From positions 5,114,129-5,178,128 of the forward strand of contig OZ025871.1 in assembly GCA_964019415.1 (NCBI GenBank): a stretch of DNA of 64,000 nt. Reading direction: 5' to 3'. The notes below the pieces were generated by a model. It saw only the letters and a program-made list of their open reading frames with translations. It did not search any database and was not told where the DNA came from. This DNA is from Ianthella basta. Taxonomy: Eukaryota > Porifera > Demospongiae > Verongiida > Ianthellidae. Of the stretch, positions 59,612-64,000 are shown piece after piece (the first letter of the stretch is position 1; every line of letters starts with the position of its first letter). The translations under genes were made by a program, and so were the position numbers.

Positions 59612-60920
59612 TGCATGCAACTAGTTATTGTTTCCACTCTGTTTAATAGTAGCTCTGTTTAGATTACCTTCGCAGTTCATGCCTCATCAAGGTGTGTTAA
59701 TTACTGATGTGGAAGTAGTGATTTGCACCTTGCAAGTTGAAGCCCTGCATAGAGAATTACATTGGACTACTTTGAGCTATTTATTGCTATTGTTATGCTG
59801 TGGGGAGCTCCTTTCATGTCGCTGGTACCTTTCAGTTTTCCACCAGGTCCTACTCAAACAATATATACTTGTTGAATGTAATTGAACGGCTGATACTGAA
59901 TAATGTGTATAGGGTGAAGTTTACGAGTCTGTATTTGGTCCAGAAGCACAATGGTACAGCGAGACTGCCAAATAGCGGATAGATTGAGGCTCTGATTCAT
60001 GCCATATACCTTACTTTTGGCAAATTCAGAATTGACTCTTCCTTCCATTGTCCAGCTTTTACCCAATAGCTACTAGTCATTCCTCCTTCAGAACGACCCT
60101 ATAATGCCGTAGCTAATGCAGCATTGTGTGAGGCTTTCTATAATTCTTCTTACAAGTGTGCTATACTTGCGTTACTGTAAGATTGTTCTGCAATGCATCC
60201 TTATTTCCCGTTGCTAGGTGCATGGTTGCTATGTTTATTGCGCACCTATAAATGTGCTAAAGCACCTCTTAAGTGTTGGTAGTTGATAACAATCAGCTAC
60301 CAATGCTTGTATCTGGATATATACGTTGGTAGTTCATTATCAATTTGCAAGCTCATTGTCTCAGTTGCCAAAGGTCAATGGATGCAGATATCTAAAACAT
60401 TGACACAATGCAAGTCATTTGCATCGTGCATTGAATGTGTCCCAACCTACACATGGCATTGGTGCTGGAGGGTTTGATCCCATTCAGTAGTTGCAGCAGT
60501 ATTCGAGCACAAATGCTTCACGCTAAAGCCGACCATCAGTGATGTGAGCATCATTTCCCGCTGTATGGCACGATTTCTTCGTCGTATAGTTAATCTCCAC
60601 TGTTTTCCAAGCTTCTATGCTGTAGTGTTCGGGCATTTGAGATTGCTTCTGCACTTGGCGCATTCCCTAGGTTATACTGCAACAACTGGTTCTTGTGAGT
60701 TGTCTCTGTCATCCAATAACCGGCCGCAGACTAAGATAACTATCTCCCGTGCATCAAAACCACTTGGGATTGCTCCAAGCACAGGTCGGAAGGAACCACT
60801 CTTGCAGATTACTACAATCCAAGGGGAAACATCTGTAGTAGAAGACGCTCAAGGCGCAGAAAACTACCGGCGCACTGCGCTCCTTCCAAAGATAAACCTA
60901 GCAACGAGATATAAATCAAC
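59612..60920. other. Downstream region, no gene seen
   Basis: AT-rich, presumed 3' UTR and spacer. About 60 bp near 60,203-60,260 repeat 19,397-19,445 in inverted orientation. An open frame at 60544-60990 runs into the MITE at 60924 and has no recognisable domain. Confidence 0.5.
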
Positions 60921-60923
60921 TGT

Positions 60924-61030
60924 AACACCTCCAGTCGGGATATGGCTGATTGACAAGCACTCCCCCATTGGGCGCTTCGTGCCCTCATGAGTCGTGCTTA
61001 TAAATCAGCCATATCCCACCTGGAGGTGTT
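60924..61030. mobile_element. MITE-like element with 28-bp inverted ends
   Basis: AACACCTCCAGTCGGGATAT and onward (60924-60951) pairs with 61003-61030 at 26 of 28 positions. 107 bp in all, non-coding. The joined tips resemble 19252-19269. Confidence 0.8.
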
Positions 61031-61585
61031 CTATATAACTAATGCACAAATGCAGATCTATCTGGTGCTTCTATCAGCCTTCAGTCACAAATGGTACATG
61101 TCAGAGACCAAGTAGTGATCTCAGGAACTTGATGCAACACTTTGCTGGAGATGAGCAATATGAGGTGTATAAAGTGGTCATCGCAGGACCTAAACCATTA
61201 ACAGAAATTTCGTATAGCAGGAAAGTATATAGTATGGGAGTATATTATCCCAATTCCAAAATTGACCCAAAGTGTAAATTTTGCAATAATATTTTTTGTT
61301 TTGCTGAACAGATAAGACAGCCCCTTGAAAATGGCAGCTGACTACACACATGCTGCTGGACTACCACAGAACACTTTGAAAATGAAACATTTACATATGG
61401 CAGAATTTCACTCCACTCCTCTGTTCTTTTGCAAGTGTGAGGATGCCTCATTGCGGCGTTGTGTTAATACTCCCCATGCCAAGCGAACAACCAGTAATCT
61501 CCACTTCCTTACCATGTGTAGTTCTGAACGTTGTCTCTTCATTCACGTCACCATGGTACATAGACCATCTTAATTAGTCTCCACT

Positions 61586-62520
61586 TTGCCCATTTATTAC
61601 AGACGCCAAAACAGCAAAAATGGCAGAAACATGGCGCTCTACAGCTCTCGCGTTCGATGGTATCTATGGCAATTTAGCCCAGCTAGGGCTGCCCCTTCCT
61701 TTGGTGTCAATCCTAAGCATGAAGAACCTCACGTTAGAGAGTGCAATGTGGAGCGCAAGATGTTCTGCTTCAGGTTTTTCCGTGACCCTTTTCTGGCCAT
61801 CCGAAGGTGTGAACACGAAGAACATCAAGAACCCAAAGAAGAGAAGCGCAGCAAAGGACTTGTCCAGACTTTCCCCTACCAGACCACGAACAACGGGGTG
61901 AATGCTTCTGTGGGGGTTGAGGCTGTGGGGAAAGATCAACCCGCCACTCCCGTTCGTGTTCCTTCTGTGCCAGTTCTTTCACCTGATACACCATCCGGTA
62001 GCAGAGCTGGTGCCAGTGTACCTGATGAACCAATGGACGACAGTGAGGAGCTGGCAGTGCTGGACACAGTGATCCGGATGAGTGAATGTGTCTGTGATCA
62101 TGATGAGTTTCAACTGACGGAGGAGAGTGGCCCAGCACTGAGATACACAACAAAGAAAGGTGTTGTTGCCCTGACACCAATCAGGATGCCAAGCCTGAGT
62201 GAAGACAGCGAAGACTGCCCTGATGCCACTAGGAAGTATCTAGAGTCCTGCAAAAGTGTAGAGTATGTGCGTGTAGATGGGAAGCCAGGACTCACCGTGC
62301 ACTGAGGATGCTGTCGTTTTTGGGCTGCCATTGAGTTGATCCCGGAAGTGGTCGGAACAAGGCGTGATTAACTGATGGCAATTATGTTGTGTCTTTGTGT
62401 GGATTTTGATTGTGTTTTGTTCTTGTACTGTTTGCTGGGTGCCTTGGAAAGTAGCCCTTGGGCTAAAGGTTTTCCCAGATTAGATAAGATTCCCATATCC
62501 CATCCCATATCCCATTAGCT
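61586..62520 (+). mobile_element. ORF1/gag-like retroelement piece with LINE-like 3' tail
   Basis: Two overlapping frames, 61586-62305 and 61620-61901, cover a region with MAETWRSTALAFDGIYGNLA and FSVTLFWPS, wording I associate from memory with ORF1/gag-like proteins of invertebrate retroelements. Behind it comes an untranslated stretch ending in (CCCATAT)-type short repeats at 62,495-62,515, like the 3' ends of LINEs. No reverse transcriptase is present, so it looks like a shortened, non-autonomous and broken copy. The class is not certain. Confidence 0.4.
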
Positions 62521-62841
62521 ATGTATCCACACTGCTGTGATAGTGGAATGCGGTACTATTGTTGGAAGTACACTATTTACTTTACCTATATATGCCTAAA
62601 GGAGGCTATAATACCATCATCTTGTTTTAGTTCGCCACCAAATGTATTAAAAGCCTCATGCAAAATGGTTGGAGAGAATATGTCTGTGTATCCTATTTGC
62701 GTAAATTGTGATTATATTCTATGGGACTGTGGATATTTTCCTCTTTATGGTATTTGTGGACTTTCTGGTTTCTTCTTAGGGGTCATTGTAACTCTGACTG
62801 GTTATCATTCAATGCTTTCTGTCAGATTCAAGCCAGAGTAG
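62521..62841 (+). other. Small open frame with membrane-like end, unknown
   Basis: 106 codons from an ATG at 62521, rich in Cys, Tyr and Ile; the last third (CGYFPLYGICGLSGFFLGVI and on) is hydrophobic. No homologous domain recognised and no clear promoter or splice signals. It may be chance. Confidence 0.2.
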
Positions 62842-63221
62842 GCTAGCTTTCAATGATCCCCCTACTTACATGCCTTTCAATCTAGGATATAATGATTTGT
62901 TCTGTTGCCATTGCCAAGGGGAAAGTAATTAGTTGTAAACCTCATTCTAATGCACACTAATACAGCCTCAATCTTGAATTGTGAAAAGTGGATTGTTTTA
63001 AGAAACGGATTTGTTTGTAGTTTGATCATATGACTTTCAAATACATTCTGATCTAAGCAGGGAAACTGTATTGGAATGAATAATTAAATGTTACTAGTGA
63101 CTTGTGATCCTATGCAATTGTATGTTAAGTGAACAGGCACTTAATAAGTATGTTTTTGAAATTTTGAATGTTTTGTATACCACGTTGGTTCACTCTATTC
63201 TTCCATGATCTCTGTTTAGAT

Positions 63222-63277
63222 TGGAGAGAAGCTGTCAAGTCTCTGACAATGCATGAAGAAAGACAGGATGCCAAAAG
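63222..63277 (+). CDS. Possible small exon
   Basis: A good acceptor (CATGATCTCTGTTTAG) and donor (AAAA/GTGAGT) enclose a frame reading DWREAVKSLTMHEERQDAK. Charged, helix-like, and the same size as the linker exons of genes B and C. It may belong to a further gene starting near the right edge. Confidence 0.35.
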
Positions 63278-63303
63278 TGAGTCATCTCTTTTATACATAC
63301 TAT

Positions 63304-63786
63304 AGCTGAATACCCGCCCTTCGGGTGGCTCCCCGGTCTACGGTTGGTAATTTGAGTGTTGAACCAATCAGAACTGTCCATTTGATTGGGAGCATTCCAT
63401 AGACTCGCTCCGTAAAACTCTGTGCGTACAGAATTTACTTATGTTCATCCATTTTGTCTAAAGGAGTTCAGCAGCGAAGACGCCAGCCATCTTAGGTCAA
63501 CCCCCCGTATTGCCATGGTGCAAATTTGGTGAAGATTGGTAGAAAATTTAAGGAGGAGTTTCCAAACAGCAAAACACGATCTTGTCCCTACCTCTTAGAT
63601 ATGGCTGCAACTGCAAAAGTGGCAAGAACTCGGACGGAACGACTTTAAACCAAATTTCAGCTCAACGAGGTTACTCTCGCTACACCTCTTCATAATCCTA
63701 CCACTATTCATGCCATTTCATCCAGAATTTAAGGAGTTTTTCCTGAATATCGAAAATGTGCATTACGTTTGTTATAATAAGATTGT
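63304..63786 (+). repeat. Dispersed repeat, copy 2
   Basis: Aligns throughout with 43301-43789 at roughly 85 percent by eye, in the same orientation. Starts AGCTGAATACCCGCCCTTCG with the CCCGCCCTTCGGGTGG stem-loop. It follows the possible small exon within 30 bp. Confidence 0.75.
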
Positions 63787-64000
63787 CTAGGGCCCGGTAC
63801 CTGTATATGGCTCTGGGAGAAGGGTTAGTTTTGAGATATGAATAACATGCCATAGACACGAGGTATCTATAAATCCTGTAGACACTGAAGGAGCTGAGTA
63901 TAAGGTGTTTAGACTGTGATGGCAACCAGCATCATTACGGGGAAGGACCATGCTAGCCAGTTCTACCGAGAAGTGACGACAAAAAGATAGCCGAGTAGTC
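63787..64000. other. Right edge, nothing recognised
   Basis: Short mixed sequence with no repeat, exon or promoter that I can support. Confidence 0.5.

Noticed and set aside
60544-60990. 148-codon frame as a host gene
   Set aside because: Its last part is the MITE at 60924-61030 and no domain is recognisable.
1-64000. CRISPR arrays, bacterial operons, rRNA or tRNA genes
   Set aside because: Repeats present are microsatellites, minisatellites and transposon ends; no spacer pattern, Shine-Dalgarno operon layout or complete cloverleaf was found.

Overview
Eukaryotic DNA with introns, GT/AG splice sites, abundant (GT)n/(CA)n tracts, LINE debris, palindromic MITE-like repeats and one Ty3/gypsy-type fossil. 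The strongest content is a cluster of innate-immune (NLR-type) gene parts carrying translational 2A motifs (GDIETNPGP, GDVEVNPGP). As far as I know, 2A motifs on NLR proteins are described from sea urchin and sponges. With the repeat-rich, intron-rich layout this suggests a marine invertebrate, possibly a demosponge; the species cannot be named from sequence alone.

Layout. 1-870: reverse-strand LINE reverse-transcriptase remnant. 1.3-6.6 kb: + strand exons of a Gln/Ser/Pro-rich, Lys/Arg-tailed and probably nuclear protein whose 5' end is not seen. From 5,468 a unit of about 6.2 kb is tandemly duplicated (5,468-11,673 and 11,674-17,889). The unit starts 6 bp before an exon's splice donor, so the gene has two alternative sets of 3' exons. 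18.0-18.5 kb: further Pro/Ser-rich exon-like sequence.

19.5-59.6 kb: three tandem, same-strand, related 5' ends (A near 19.6, B near 29.5, C near 38.5 kb), each with an apparently non-coding first exon and a GTGAGT donor. A keeps only a leader exon ending in a hydrophobic run plus 2A. B has leader-2A, a CARD exon and a short linker exon. C can be chained in phase through nine coding exons (38,968-59,611) into a 1,002-residue frame: hydrophobic N-terminal part, 2A, CARD, linker, NACHT NTPase, ending where leucine-rich repeats would start. If 2A works as in known cases, C makes two proteins from one mRNA: an N-terminal membrane-type product of about 311 residues and a CARD-NACHT product of about 691 residues. 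Exon phases would also let leaders A and B reach the single NACHT exon, so the cluster may be one gene with alternative promoters and leaders.

Between these parts lie a degraded Ty3/gypsy-type element (24.7-28.6 kb, reverse), a reverse-strand CH-domain exon (37.5 kb), and within gene C introns several LINEs (44.3-46.5, 47.4-48.6, 52.9-55.9, 57.2 kb), one of them split by two later insertions. The last 4 kb (59.6-64 kb) hold MITE-like repeats, an ORF1/gag-like retroelement piece with a LINE-like 3' tail, and a dispersed 0.49-kb repeat. I saw no rRNA, tRNA, CRISPR array or prokaryotic gene.
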